From assembly GCF_004342445.1 (NCBI RefSeq), contig NZ_SLWW01000001.1, forward strand, positions 62,001-126,000: 64,000 nt of DNA. The letters are read 5' to 3'. Under the pieces are notes generated by a model. That model made no database searches, had not been told where the DNA came from, and saw only the letters and a list, made by a program, of their open reading frames with translations. The stretch is from Rhodovulum euryhalinum. GTDB taxonomy: Bacteria > Pseudomonadota > Alphaproteobacteria > Rhodobacterales > Rhodobacteraceae. Of the stretch, positions 18,404-26,587 are shown piece after piece. Both the position numbers and the translations under genes were made by a program. The first letter of the stretch is position 1. Every line of letters starts with the position of its first letter.

Positions 18404-19231
18404 TCACGCCTTCATCCGGTAGCCCGTCCTGAGCCAGTACCAGCACAGCGCCATCACCGCGGCGGTACTCGCAGAACAGACCGCCAGCCCCTGCCAGGGC
18501 GAGCTGTCCGATTGGCCGATGATGCCGTGGCGCACCCCGTCGATCAGATAGAAGACCGGATTGAAATGGGTGATCGTCTGCATCGCGGGCGGCAGCCGCT
18601 CGATCGAATAGAAGGTGCCCGACAGGAAACTCAGCGGCGTCACGATGAAATTCGTGATCGCGGCCATCTGGTCGAACTTGTTGGCGAAAACCGCCGCGAC
18701 GATCCCCAGCGCCGACAGGAAGGCCGAACCGAGCAGCACGAAGGCCAGCGCCCAAAGCGGATGCGCCACCCCCATTCCCAGCACCAGGATCATCAGCGCC
18801 CCGATGGTCAGCGCCACCAGCAGCCCCCGCGCCACGCCACCCGCCATATAGCCGATCAGCAACTCGGCCGCGGACAGGGGCGGCATCAGCGTGTCGACGA
18901 TATTGCCCTGCACCTTGGAGATCAGGATCGAGGACGAGGTATTCGCGAACGCGTTCTGGATCACCGTCATCATCAGGATGCCCGGCGCAAGGAACTGGAT
19001 GAAGGGCACGCCCATCACCGCGCCGCGGTCGGGCCCGATGGCCAGCGCGAAGACCCCCAGGAACAGCGCCGCGGTCGCCAGCGGCGCGGCCAGTGTCTGG
19101 GTCCAGACCGCCATGAACCGCTGGATCTCGCGCGCGGTCAGCGTGTAGAGCCCCAGCCAGTTGACCCGGCCGAACCGGCGCACCCCCATCGCGGCAGCCC
19201 CCTGTCCATTGCGGATACCTGTTGCGTCCAT
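18404..19231 (-). CDS. ABC-2 type transporter permease
   Basis: Membrane subunit of an exporter, 275 residues with six predicted helices and the ABC-2 signature near FLSGTFYSIERLPPAMQ. It resembles the NodJ/YadH group. No ATPase gene lies next to it, so its partner must be encoded elsewhere. The start at 19231 is set by a clear AGGAGG eight bases upstream. It is convergent with trpA and divergent from gcrA. Substrate unknown. Confidence 0.85.
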   Translation of the reverse strand: MDATGIRNGQGAAAMGVRRFGRVNWLGLYTLTAREIQRFMAVWTQTLAAPLATAALFLGVFALAIGPDRGAVMGVPFIQFLAPGILMMTVIQNAFANTSSSILISKVQGNIVDTLMPPLSAAELLIGYMAGGVARGLLVALTIGALMILVLGMGVAHPLWALAFVLLGSAFLSALGIVAAVFANKFDQMAAITNFIVTPLSFLSGTFYSIERLPPAMQTITHFNPVFYLIDGVRHGIIGQSDSSPWQGLAVCSASTAAVMALCWYWLRTGYRMKA

Positions 19232-19379
19232 CTGAGCTGCCTCCTGTCTCCGGCTTGCGCTTGTATCCCCGAAGCGCCCCGGATTAGAATAGGGCCTTGA
19301 TCGAATTCTCCCAACCGGCGGGCAGCCGGGGCGCCCGGCGCGCCCCCGCCCTGAACCGGACAATGCCCAAGGAAACGCC

Positions 19380-19985
19380 ATGTCCTGGACCGAAGAACGC
19401 GTCGAGACGCTGAAACGCATGTGGGCCGAGGGCCAGTCGGCGAGCCAGATCGCCAAGGAACTTGGCGGCGTCACCCGCAACGCGGTGATCGGCAAGGTGC
19501 ATCGCCTTGGCCTGTCGAACCGTGCCGGCGGCGCCGCGGCGCCGGTGAAGCCTGCCCCCGTCAAGGAAAAGTCGGCCAAGCCCGAGGCGCCTGCCGTCCG
19601 GGCCGAGCCGCCCGCGCCCGAGAAGAAACCCGCCGAACGGCCGGCGGCCGCCCCGTCGCCCCAGCCGGTGGTCGCCGCCACCGCCCCCGTGCCCGCCACG
19701 CGCAAGCCGGTTGTGGTGCCCGCGGGCCAGCCGCTGCCGCCGCAGCCCTCGGCCAACGAGATCAGCCCCGAGACGCTGGCCTCGGTGCGCGAGGTCGAGA
19801 AGACGGCAAAGCGCCTGACGTTGATGGAATTGACCGAACGGACCTGCAAATGGCCGATCGGCGACCCGGCGACCGATGATTTCTGGTTCTGCGGCCTGCC
19901 GGTGCAGCAGGGCAAGCCCTATTGCGAGGCTCATGTGTCGGTTGCCTTCCAGCCGATGAGCGCACGGCGCGACCGCAAGCGGTAG
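19380..19985 (+). CDS. gcrA: Cell-cycle regulator GcrA
   Basis: Sigma-70-associated transcription factor that activates promoters carrying methylated GANTC in Alphaproteobacteria. The 201-residue protein has the N-terminal DNA-binding domain (MSWTEERVETLKRMW, then SQIAKELGGVTRNAVIGKVH), a Pro/Ala-rich linker (about 50-130), and the C-terminal sigma-contact domain with cysteines and histidine in TCKWPIGDP, FWFCGLP and PYCEAH. It is monocistronic. A TAGAAT -10-like hexamer at 19285-19290 may be its promoter. Its presence matches the CtrA/GANTC site seen before nhaA. Confidence 0.95.
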   Translation: MSWTEERVETLKRMWAEGQSASQIAKELGGVTRNAVIGKVHRLGLSNRAGGAAAPVKPAPVKEKSAKPEAPAVRAEPPAPEKKPAERPAAAPSPQPVVAATAPVPATRKPVVVPAGQPLPPQPSANEISPETLASVREVEKTAKRLTLMELTERTCKWPIGDPATDDFWFCGLPVQQGKPYCEAHVSVAFQPMSARRDRKR

Positions 19986-20027
19986 GCCGCGCGCGGGCCT
20001 GCCCGATGCGGCGGGGCGACCCGAGGT

Positions 20028-21989
20028 TCAGTCCCCGCCGAAGAGCTTTCTCAGCCCCTTGCGCGCCTCCTCCTCGAGCTTGCGTTTGGCCGCGTCTTCC
20101 AGGCTTTCGCCTTCCTCGCCCTGGACGCCCAGTTCCTCGGCGACGCGCGCCTTCGCCCGCTCTTCGAGCGCCTTGCGTTCGTCCTTCAGTTCCTGGTCCG
20201 CCAGCGCCTCGAGGTCGAGCCGGAATCGGGGGGCTGCCCAGGGGCCGGTGATCGTCAACGGCACCCGAACCCCTCCCTTGCCGTCGCCGCCCGGCAACGC
20301 GGCCGGCACCACGCGGTAGTCGAGCGTCCGCGTCCCGACCCCAACCGTGCCCGCGCCGGTCGCGGTCAGCAGCGGCGCGCGCAGGGCCAAGTCGTCATTG
20401 CGCAGCACCCCGCCCTCGATGACAAAACTTGCCGTGATGGCATCGAAAATGGTCTTGGCTCCCTCGCCCATGAAGGAGGTGTCGAGCGTCCGCAGCATCC
20501 CCACAAGGTCAAGACCGCGCAACTCGCCCTTGCCGAAGCTGACCGAGCCCGAGCCCGAAAGGTTTTGCATGATCGCGGCCATGGACCTGCCCGAACCCAG
20601 GAATTTCAGCCGCAGATCGCCCGTGGCGATCAGCCGGTCATAGTCCGCCAGCGCGCTCAGCAGGGCCTGCATCGCAACGCCCGACGCGGCCAGATCGCCG
20701 CCCACCGACAGGCCGCCGCGGCCGTTGACCACGAAATTTCCGGTGAGCCGTCCACCATAGCCCTGCACGTCGTGCAGATCGACCACGAGGCGGCGGTCGG
20801 TCAGCGTGGCAACCGCCCGCGTGGGCCCGAGCGACACCGTGCCGAGGTCGATGCTCTCGGCCGCAAGCGCGATCTCGGCGTCAAGCGCACCCAGCGCAGA
20901 CACGTCGATGGGCGCGGTGGACCAGCCCCCTGCCCCCGCGCTGTCGCCCACGGACCTCGAGGCCCCGTCACCGCCGCCAGCGGTAAGGGCCGAGAGGTCC
21001 AGCGCCCCGGCAGTAAACTGCCCGGCCAGCCGCGGCCGGTCGCCGAAGGTCAGGTCGGCCGCACCGCGCAGCACATTTTCGTCCTGCCGAATCGTCGCCT
21101 CGCGCAGGTGAACCGACCCCTCGGGCGCATAGGTCACCTTACCGGCGACGCCAAGGCGCCGGCCGATGACCTCAGGCAGGTCGGGCGCGGGCTGGCCCAG
21201 CGCGGCGAAAAACCCCGCGAGGTCGGACAGATCGGCGTCGAGCGCGCCATCGGCGGCGAGGGGCGACAGCCCCGCCCGGCCGTCGAACAAAAGCCGCGCG
21301 CCGCCAAGCGCCGCCTCGACCGTAACACCCGAAACCCCGCCACCCAGGGCATCGGCAAAGCGGGCAACCCTTGCCGCCGCCGTCAGACGCTGCCCGTTCA
21401 GCGTGGCCGACAGGCTCAGGTCGGCGGGGCCGTCATGGGCGGGCAGTGCAACCGTTGCATCAAGCCCGGCAAGCTCGGTCCGTGTGCCCGTGGCGTGGTC
21501 GATATAGGATACGGTGCCGTCCGAGATGCGGCCCAGATCCAGCGTGACGGCGCGGGCGGACCTGTCCTTGCCCGCCGCAGCCGCCCCCCCGGGCGCAGGC
21601 GCCTCGCCCGCGAACACCCAGTTCGCCTGCCCATCCGCCGCCCGCTCCAGCACGATCCGCGGCGATTGGGCGACGATCTCGCGGATCGCGATGTCTCCGC
21701 CGATCAGCGCCTTGATGTCGATCCCGATCGACAGCCCCTCGGCCGACAGCATCGGCCCCGCATCGGACCAATCGGCGTTCGACAGGGTCACCGGCCCGGT
21801 CGCGACCCCGATCTCGGGCCAGAGCGATGGGGTCAGCCGCCCCGACATGGTCAGTTCGCGTCCCGTCGCAGCGCGCACCTGGTCCTGCACCAGAGCGGCA
21901 ACCTTGTCGGCGGGCAGCAGGAATACCCCGCCGACCATCAGTCCGGCCAGCACCAGAACCGCAAGAACCAGACGGATGATCCAGCGCAT
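20028..21989 (-). CDS. AsmA family protein
   Basis: Inner-membrane-anchored periplasmic protein of the AsmA/TamB-related bridge-like lipid transport superfamily, 653 residues. One N-terminal helix (about 5-26) is followed by repeated beta-rich segments; the AsmA C-terminal region is recognisable around GSGSVSFGKGELRGLDL and TLDYRVVPAALPG. The tail (about 595-650) is a charged E/K/R helix, an extension not found in all relatives. It may affect outer-membrane lipid homeostasis. Convergent with gcrA and divergent from rimO. Confidence 0.88.
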   Translation of the reverse strand: MRWIIRLVLAVLVLAGLMVGGVFLLPADKVAALVQDQVRAATGRELTMSGRLTPSLWPEIGVATGPVTLSNADWSDAGPMLSAEGLSIGIDIKALIGGDIAIREIVAQSPRIVLERAADGQANWVFAGEAPAPGGAAAAGKDRSARAVTLDLGRISDGTVSYIDHATGTRTELAGLDATVALPAHDGPADLSLSATLNGQRLTAAARVARFADALGGGVSGVTVEAALGGARLLFDGRAGLSPLAADGALDADLSDLAGFFAALGQPAPDLPEVIGRRLGVAGKVTYAPEGSVHLREATIRQDENVLRGAADLTFGDRPRLAGQFTAGALDLSALTAGGGDGASRSVGDSAGAGGWSTAPIDVSALGALDAEIALAAESIDLGTVSLGPTRAVATLTDRRLVVDLHDVQGYGGRLTGNFVVNGRGGLSVGGDLAASGVAMQALLSALADYDRLIATGDLRLKFLGSGRSMAAIMQNLSGSGSVSFGKGELRGLDLVGMLRTLDTSFMGEGAKTIFDAITASFVIEGGVLRNDDLALRAPLLTATGAGTVGVGTRTLDYRVVPAALPGGDGKGGVRVPLTITGPWAAPRFRLDLEALADQELKDERKALEERAKARVAEELGVQGEEGESLEDAAKRKLEEEARKGLRKLFGGD

Positions 21990-22094
21990 GGCGCACCTCC
22001 GGGTTGAGCTGGCCCGAGTCTAGGCGCTACCGCAACGCGGGGGCAAGCGCGGGTTCCGCTTTCCCGCCGCCATCCGCGCCGCTATATGCGGCCC

Positions 22095-23468
22095 ATGGTG
22101 ACGAACCCGCCCCAGTTGCGCCCGGACCTGGCGCCCCGCGCCCGGATCGCGGACATCCCCCGCCCAGGCCAGCCGACCATCGGCATGGTATCCTTGGGCT
22201 GTCCCAAGGCGCTGGTGGACAGCGAACGGATTCTCACCCGGCTCAGGGCCGAGGGCTATGCAATCTCGTCCGACTACGCGGGCGCGGACGCGGTGATCGT
22301 GAACACCTGCGGGTTCCTCGATTCGGCCAAGGCCGAAAGCCTGGAGGCGATCGGCGAGGCGCTGAAGGAAAACGGCCGGGTGATCGTGACCGGCTGCCTG
22401 GGGGCGGAGCCGGGTTACATCACCGGCGCACACCCGACCGTGCTGGCCGTCACCGGACCGCACCAGTACGAACAGGTGCTCGATGCCGTCCACGCCGCGG
22501 TGCCGCCCGATCCCGACCCGTTCGTGGACCTTCTGCCCGCCTCGGGCGTCCGGCTGACGCCGCGGCATTACAGCTATCTCAAGATCTCCGAGGGCTGCAA
22601 TCACGCCTGCCGGTTCTGCATCATCCCCGACATGCGCGGGCGGCTGGTCTCACGCCCGGCGCATGCCGTGATCCGGGAAGCGGAAAAGCTGGTCGAGGCA
22701 GGCGTGCGGGAGTTGCTGGTCATCAGCCAGGACACATCGGCCTATGGGCTGGACCTGAAACATGCCACCGACAAGGGGCACCGCGCCCATATCACCGATC
22801 TGGCCCGCGATCTGGGCTCGCTCGGGGCCTGGGTGCGGCTGCACTACGTCTATCCCTACCCGCATGTGCGCGAGCTGATCCCGCTGATGGCCGAGGGGCT
22901 GATCCTGCCCTACCTCGACATCCCATTCCAGCACGCCCATCCCGACACGCTCAAGCGCATGGCCCGCCCTGCCGCGGCCGCCCGGACGCTGGACGAGATC
23001 GCGGCCTGGCGCGGCATCTGCCCCGACATCGCGATCCGGTCCACCTTCATCGTGGGCTTCCCCGGCGAGACCGAAGCGGAATTCCAGACGCTGCTGGACT
23101 GGCTGGACGAGGCGCAGCTCGACCGGGTGGGCTGCTTCCAGTACGAGAACGTCGCGGGCGCCCGGTCGAACGCCCTGCCCGGCCACGTCCCCGACGAGGT
23201 CAAGCAGGACCGCTGGCACCGCTTCATGGAAAAGGCCCAGGGCATTTCCGAGGCGAAGCTGGCGGCGAAGGTGGGACAGCGGCTGCAGGTGATCGTGGAC
23301 GAGGTGGATGCGGATGGCATCGCCACCTGCCGGACGAAGGCCGACGCGCCCGAGATCGACGGCTGCCTGTTCATCGACGAGGGCACCGAGGGGTTGGCGC
23401 CGGGGGACATCCTCACGGTCGAGGTCGACGAGGCTGCCGATTACGACCTCTGGGGGCAGCTCGCGTGA
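22095..23468 (+). CDS. rimO: Ribosomal protein S12 methylthiotransferase RimO
   Basis: Radical SAM enzyme that adds a methylthio group to the conserved aspartate of S12. The N-terminal cluster cysteines sit in [22 protein letters not shown] and TGCLGAEP; the radical SAM CxxxCxxC is CNHACRFC; a TRAM domain ends the protein. I chose the ATG at 22095 (457 residues), because [18 protein letters not shown] matches remembered homologues; an ATG at 22086 is also in frame and neither has a good ribosome site. The stop overlaps the GTG start of a restriction endonuclease gene (GTGA). Confidence 0.95.
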   Translation: MVTNPPQLRPDLAPRARIADIPRPGQPTIGMVSLGCPKALVDSERILTRLRAEGYAISSDYAGADAVIVNTCGFLDSAKAESLEAIGEALKENGRVIVTGCLGAEPGYITGAHPTVLAVTGPHQYEQVLDAVHAAVPPDPDPFVDLLPASGVRLTPRHYSYLKISEGCNHACRFCIIPDMRGRLVSRPAHAVIREAEKLVEAGVRELLVISQDTSAYGLDLKHATDKGHRAHITDLARDLGSLGAWVRLHYVYPYPHVRELIPLMAEGLILPYLDIPFQHAHPDTLKRMARPAAAARTLDEIAAWRGICPDIAIRSTFIVGFPGETEAEFQTLLDWLDEAQLDRVGCFQYENVAGARSNALPGHVPDEVKQDRWHRFMEKAQGISEAKLAAKVGQRLQVIVDEVDADGIATCRTKADAPEIDGCLFIDEGTEGLAPGDILTVEVDEAADYDLWGQLA

Positions 23469-24052
23469 CGGCCTCGGACCGCGTCGGCGATTTCATTCGC
23501 GCGCATTACGAGGTCCACGAATGGAAGCACGCCAGCGCGATCCTGAAACATGACTTCCCCGCGGAATGGGCCGACATGATCGCCATGCTCGAGGCGTTCC
23601 GGCTGCGCCGCGAATGGATCGAGGTGGGCGGCGGCAGCAAGTCGCGGGTGGCGGCCTTCATCGACGGGTTCCTGCACGCGCGCGGCTGGCGCGAGAAGGA
23701 ATTCGCGACCGGCATGATCGTGGATGGCCAGACCTTCGACTCGCCCACCCACAAGGTCGATTGCGTCAAGAACCGCATCGCGCTCGAGATCGAATGGAAC
23801 AACAAGGATCCGTTTTTCGACCGTGATCTGAACAACTTCCGCCTGCTGTTCGACCTGCGCGCGATCAGCGTGGGCGTGATCGTCACCCGCGCCGACGAGC
23901 TTCAGGACATTTTTAACGACCTGGGGCGAAAAGGCTCCTACGGTGCGTCGACGACACATATGTCAAAGCTGTTGCCACGCATTGAGGGTGGCGGCGGGGC
24001 CGGTTGTCCACTATTGGTATTCGGTATCACGAAGAAACTATATGTAGCCTAG
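23465..24052 (+). CDS. BglII/BstYI-like type II restriction endonuclease
   Basis: Predicted to cleave unmethylated DNA as the nuclease of a type II system. In the 195-residue protein, D99, E108 and E110 reproduce the spacing of the BglII active residues D84, E93 and Q95, with glutamate in place of Gln95; the context [20 protein letters not shown] is the most conserved part of this PD-(D/E)XK family. The GTG start overlaps the rimO stop (GTGA), implying translational coupling. The last ~140 bases are visibly AT-richer than their surroundings. The adjacent methyltransferase supports the call. Recognition sequence is inferred (GATC-centred) and unproven. Confidence 0.82.
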   Translation: MTASDRVGDFIRAHYEVHEWKHASAILKHDFPAEWADMIAMLEAFRLRREWIEVGGGSKSRVAAFIDGFLHARGWREKEFATGMIVDGQTFDSPTHKVDCVKNRIALEIEWNNKDPFFDRDLNNFRLLFDLRAISVGVIVTRADELQDIFNDLGRKGSYGASTTHMSKLLPRIEGGGGAGCPLLVFGITKKLYVA

Positions 24053-24061
24053 GAGGCGGGC

Positions 24062-24703
24062 ATGTCAGAGGCGGCGGACGATCTGCTGAGATCGCTTGGC
24101 GGCACCCGCTTCGGCACGATTCTGGCCGACCCGCCCTGGCAGTTCCAGAACCGCACCGGCAAGATGGCGCCCGAGCACAAGCGGCTGAGCCGCTATCCCA
24201 CCATGACGCTGGACGAGATCTGCGACCTTCCGGTCGAGGCCATCGCGGCAGAACGCGCCCATCTCTACCTCTGGGTGCCGAACGCGCTTCTGCCCGAGGG
24301 GCTGAAGGTGATGGAGCACTGGGGCTTCAAGTACAAGAGCAATCTGGTCTGGTACAAGGTGCGCAAGGATGGCGGCCCCGACCGGCGGGGGGTCGGCTTC
24401 TACTTCCGCAATGTGACCGAGATCCTGCTGTTCGGCGTGCGCGGCAAGGATGTGCGGACGCTCTCGCCCGGCCGATCGCAGGAAAACATCATCTCGTCCC
24501 AGAAACGCGAACACAGCCGCAAGCCGGACGAACAGTACGAGATCATCGAAAGATGCAGCTGGGGCCCCCGGCTCGAGATTTTCGCGCGCGGGCCCCGGGA
24601 CGGCTGGACGGTCTGGGGCAACCAGGCCGACGCGTACAGCCCGGACTGGGCGACCTATTCGAATCATTCGCAGGCAAACGTCGTCAAGATGAAACGGGCA
24701 TAG
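24062..24703 (+). CDS. MT-A70 family DNA adenine N6-methyltransferase
   Basis: Predicted to protect DNA by N6-adenine methylation. The 213-residue protein has the catalytic DPPW at residues 23-26, the LYLWVPN and HWGFKYKSNLVWYK core strands, and the SAM-binding NVTEILLFGVRG segment typical of MT-A70 enzymes. An AGGAGG sits 5 bases before its ATG, and it lies 9 bases after the endonuclease gene. An MT-A70 enzyme could alternatively be a solitary methylase, but the adjacency makes a restriction-modification pair more likely. Confidence 0.88.
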   Translation: MSEAADDLLRSLGGTRFGTILADPPWQFQNRTGKMAPEHKRLSRYPTMTLDEICDLPVEAIAAERAHLYLWVPNALLPEGLKVMEHWGFKYKSNLVWYKVRKDGGPDRRGVGFYFRNVTEILLFGVRGKDVRTLSPGRSQENIISSQKREHSRKPDEQYEIIERCSWGPRLEIFARGPRDGWTVWGNQADAYSPDWATYSNHSQANVVKMKRA

Positions 24704-24713
24704 GACCGCGCCG

Positions 24714-25025
24714 ATGATCCACGTCTCGACCACCTGCCCCGACCTCGACACCGCCCGGTCGCTGGCACAGGCCGCGTTGGCCGAGCGGCTGGCCGCCTGC
24801 GCCAACATCACGCCCGGCATCCTCAGCCTGTTTCACTGGCAGGACGACATATCGGAGGACGAGGAGGTACAGATCACCTTCAAGACCACCGAGGCCGCGC
24901 GCGCGGAACTGGTCAAGCTGATCGAGATCGAACACCCTTACGAACTGCCCGTCATCACCTGGGAAACCGTCGGCGCGACCCGCGAGGCCGAGGACTGGCT
25001 GGCCTGGGAAACCCGCCGCCCCTGA
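24714..25025 (+). CDS. cutA: Divalent-cation tolerance protein CutA
   Basis: Small trimeric protein with a ferredoxin-like fold, historically tied to copper tolerance but of unsettled function. The 103 residues show the family pattern: ERLAACANITPG after the first helix, a HWQDDISEDEEVQITFKT strand pair, and HPYELPVI near the end. It starts 10 bases after the methyltransferase stop, so it may share the rimO/restriction transcript. The Cys of AACANI aligns with the conserved cysteine. Confidence 0.92.
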   Translation: MIHVSTTCPDLDTARSLAQAALAERLAACANITPGILSLFHWQDDISEDEEVQITFKTTEAARAELVKLIEIEHPYELPVITWETVGATREAEDWLAWETRRP

Positions 25026-25107
25026 CAGGATGTCGCAGCCGCGACGGGCGCGGCCGGGCGCGCCGTATCACGCCTCGACACTCACAAGGCAGATCGAGGT
25101 TTTTCCC

Positions 25108-25617
25108 ATGTCCACCCAGGCCACACTCCGCAAATTCGCCACACCGCTGACCATCGGCGCGTCGCTCCTTCTGGGCGTCACCGGCATCCTGATGTTCTTC
25201 CACGCAAATTCCGGGCTGAACAAGCTGGCACATGAATGGGTCGGACTGGCCTTCGTCGCCATCGTGGGGCTGCATGTCGCGGTGAACTGGCGTCCCTTCA
25301 CCGCGCATCTGAAACGCCCCGTGGGCCAGGCCGCCGCGCTTGCCTTCGCGGCGCTGCTGGCGCTGTCCTTCCTGCCGCTCGGCGGGGCCAAGGGCGGTGG
25401 GCGCCCCGATTTCGCGCTTCTGCAGGAGATTCAGGCCGCCCCGCTCGACGCGCTGGCGGTGGTACTGAACGAAAGCCCCGAGGGTCTGGCCGAACGGCTG
25501 CGCGGCGCGGGGTTTTCAGCCGCCGATCTCGACAGTTCGATCGTCTCGCTCACGGGCGGCGACCGGCAGGCCGAGATGGAGCTTATCAAGGTGATCGTCG
25601 CCGCGCCGCAGGGGTGA
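25108..25617 (+). CDS. DUF4405 membrane protein, possible b-type cytochrome
   Basis: Integral membrane protein of 169 residues. Three helices occupy roughly residues 11-31, 42-61 and 75-94, with a soluble tail. Histidines H32, H42, H56 and H67 sit at helix ends in the arrangement typical of DUF4405, a family related to di-heme cytochromes b, so heme binding is possible but not shown. The helical tail resembles a small substrate- or partner-binding segment. Convergent with a DUF6455 gene, with a bidirectional hairpin between. Confidence 0.72.
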   Translation: MSTQATLRKFATPLTIGASLLLGVTGILMFFHANSGLNKLAHEWVGLAFVAIVGLHVAVNWRPFTAHLKRPVGQAAALAFAALLALSFLPLGGAKGGGRPDFALLQEIQAAPLDALAVVLNESPEGLAERLRGAGFSAADLDSSIVSLTGGDRQAEMELIKVIVAAPQG

Positions 25618-25630
25618 CGGCGCCTCCTGC

Positions 25631-25648
25631 CCCGCCCCTCCGGGCGGG
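25631..25648. terminator. Bidirectional hairpin between convergent genes
   Basis: CCCGCCC (25631-25637) pairs perfectly with GGGCGGG (25642-25648) around a 4-base loop, filling the 31-base gap between the convergent DUF4405 and DUF6455 genes. No U-tract on either side. Confidence 0.6.
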
Positions 25649-25909
25649 TCAGGCCGGTTCCTTCAGCGCCTCCAGCCGGGCCTTGAGCGGGCACCAGTCC
25701 GGCACCCCCTCGGCCCCGGCGCCTTGCCGGGCAAGCCAGGGGATACAGCGTTCCGTCCGGTCGCAATGGCAGCATGTCGCCACCAATTCGGCGAATTCGC
25801 CGCGGCCCAGATTGCCGGCCCTCAGCGCCTCGTTCACGTTGACGCCTATGGTCCGCGCCATCCCCTGGGTCAGCCAGAAATGTTTCGAAAGCCTGCCCTG
25901 GTCTTCCAT
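25649..25909 (-). CDS. DUF6455 protein (second of tandem pair)
   Basis: Unknown function; small soluble protein of 86 residues. Four cysteines follow the pattern C-x2-C-x5-C-x17-C (CCHCDRTERC ... PDWC), identical in spacing to the neighbouring paralogue. This suggests a shared metal or Fe-S site rather than chance. Six bases separate it from the upstream DUF6455 gene, so the two are co-transcribed. The Fnr-type box further upstream points to induction at low oxygen. Confidence 0.75.
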   Translation of the reverse strand: MEDQGRLSKHFWLTQGMARTIGVNVNEALRAGNLGRGEFAELVATCCHCDRTERCIPWLARQGAGAEGVPDWCPLKARLEALKEPA

Positions 25910-25915
25910 CGCGCG

Positions 25916-26185
25916 TCAGGCGGACACAAGCCGTGTCCGCATCGCCTCCAGCAGATCCTTGTTGCGGCAATAGCCGGGGGCATGCGCGGCGTCTTCCTGC
26001 TGATCCTCAAGCCAGCCCTTGCAATGGGCCGGATCGGTGCAGCCAAGGCAGCGCGACACGGTCGCCTGCATGTCCTCCGGCGTCCAGTTGCCGGCCATCG
26101 CCTCTTCGGTCAGATCGACACCCAGCACCGCCGCCATCTTCTCCACCAGTTCCGTATGTTCGTCGTACTTGCTCTGGCCGGACAT
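25916..26185 (-). CDS. DUF6455 protein (first of tandem pair)
   Basis: Unknown function; 89 residues from the ATG at 26185 (the frame is open 66 bases further but that would run over the intergenic control region). The cysteine pattern C-x2-C-x5-C-x17-C (CLGCTDPAHC ... PGYC) repeats that of the following gene although the rest has diverged, implying an old duplication with a conserved metal site. An Fnr-type palindrome lies 60 bases upstream. Confidence 0.78.
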   Translation of the reverse strand: MSGQSKYDEHTELVEKMAAVLGVDLTEEAMAGNWTPEDMQATVSRCLGCTDPAHCKGWLEDQQEDAAHAPGYCRNKDLLEAMRTRLVSA

Positions 26186-26244
26186 CGCGGTCTCCCGTAG
26201 CCTCGTGATGAGGACCACTAAACCGCAAGGCGCACGAGCCCACC

Positions 26245-26258
26245 TTGACACGTGTCAA
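26245..26258. promoter_or_regulatory. Fnr/Dnr-type box upstream of the DUF6455 pair
   Basis: TTGACACGTGTCAA is a perfect 14-bp palindrome of the form TTGAC-N4-GTCAA, matching the consensus of Crp/Fnr-family regulators (FnrL, Dnr, NnrR). It lies 60 bases before the DUF6455 start (reverse strand) and 81 bases before the divergent small gene. Motif match only. Confidence 0.65.
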
Positions 26259-26338
26259 ATCGCCACCCGGCGCTTGCCCGGACGGCCGCAGTTGTTCGGG
26301 CGCTTCACAACGGGCGCGGCGGCGGCTAGCCTGACCCC

Positions 26339-26578
26339 ATGTTCACCATCGAGCACGAGTTCGACGCCACCGTGATCACCCTCGTCGACGAGGGACCGCG
26401 CCCCTTGCAGGAGGACGTGACGATCACCGCCTTCGAGGATTGCGTGACGATCGAGCAACTGGATCCGCGCACCGACCGGGTGCAGAAGATCACCCTGTCG
26501 CTGGCCCAGCTGCACGAACTGGGCGCGGCGCTCGATCTGCCCGAAGGCGTCTACCGCATCCGGCTGGACCGGGAGTAG
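26339..26578 (+). CDS. Small acidic protein of unknown function
   Basis: Not recognised. The 79-residue product is acidic (many Asp/Glu) and looks beta-rich, without signal peptide, membrane segment or cysteine pattern (one Cys). It reads like a genuine gene: codon use matches neighbours and the N-terminus is preceded by a purine-poor but usable region. It is divergent from the DUF6455 pair across the Fnr-type box and convergent with the deaminase gene. It could be oxygen-regulated from the same box. Confidence 0.6.
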   Translation: MFTIEHEFDATVITLVDEGPRPLQEDVTITAFEDCVTIEQLDPRTDRVQKITLSLAQLHELGAALDLPEGVYRIRLDRE

Positions 26579-26587
26579 GCGGCGCCC

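Noticed and set aside
19255-19290. Strong sigma-70 promoter for gcrA
   Set aside because: TAGAAT is a fair -10 but no -35 at acceptable spacing is convincing, so it is not listed as a feature.
24216-24221. Depletion of AGATCT as support for a BglII-specific system
   Set aside because: AGATCT does occur, for example here and near 2568 and 14323, and I could not make a reliable count, so no claim of avoidance is made.
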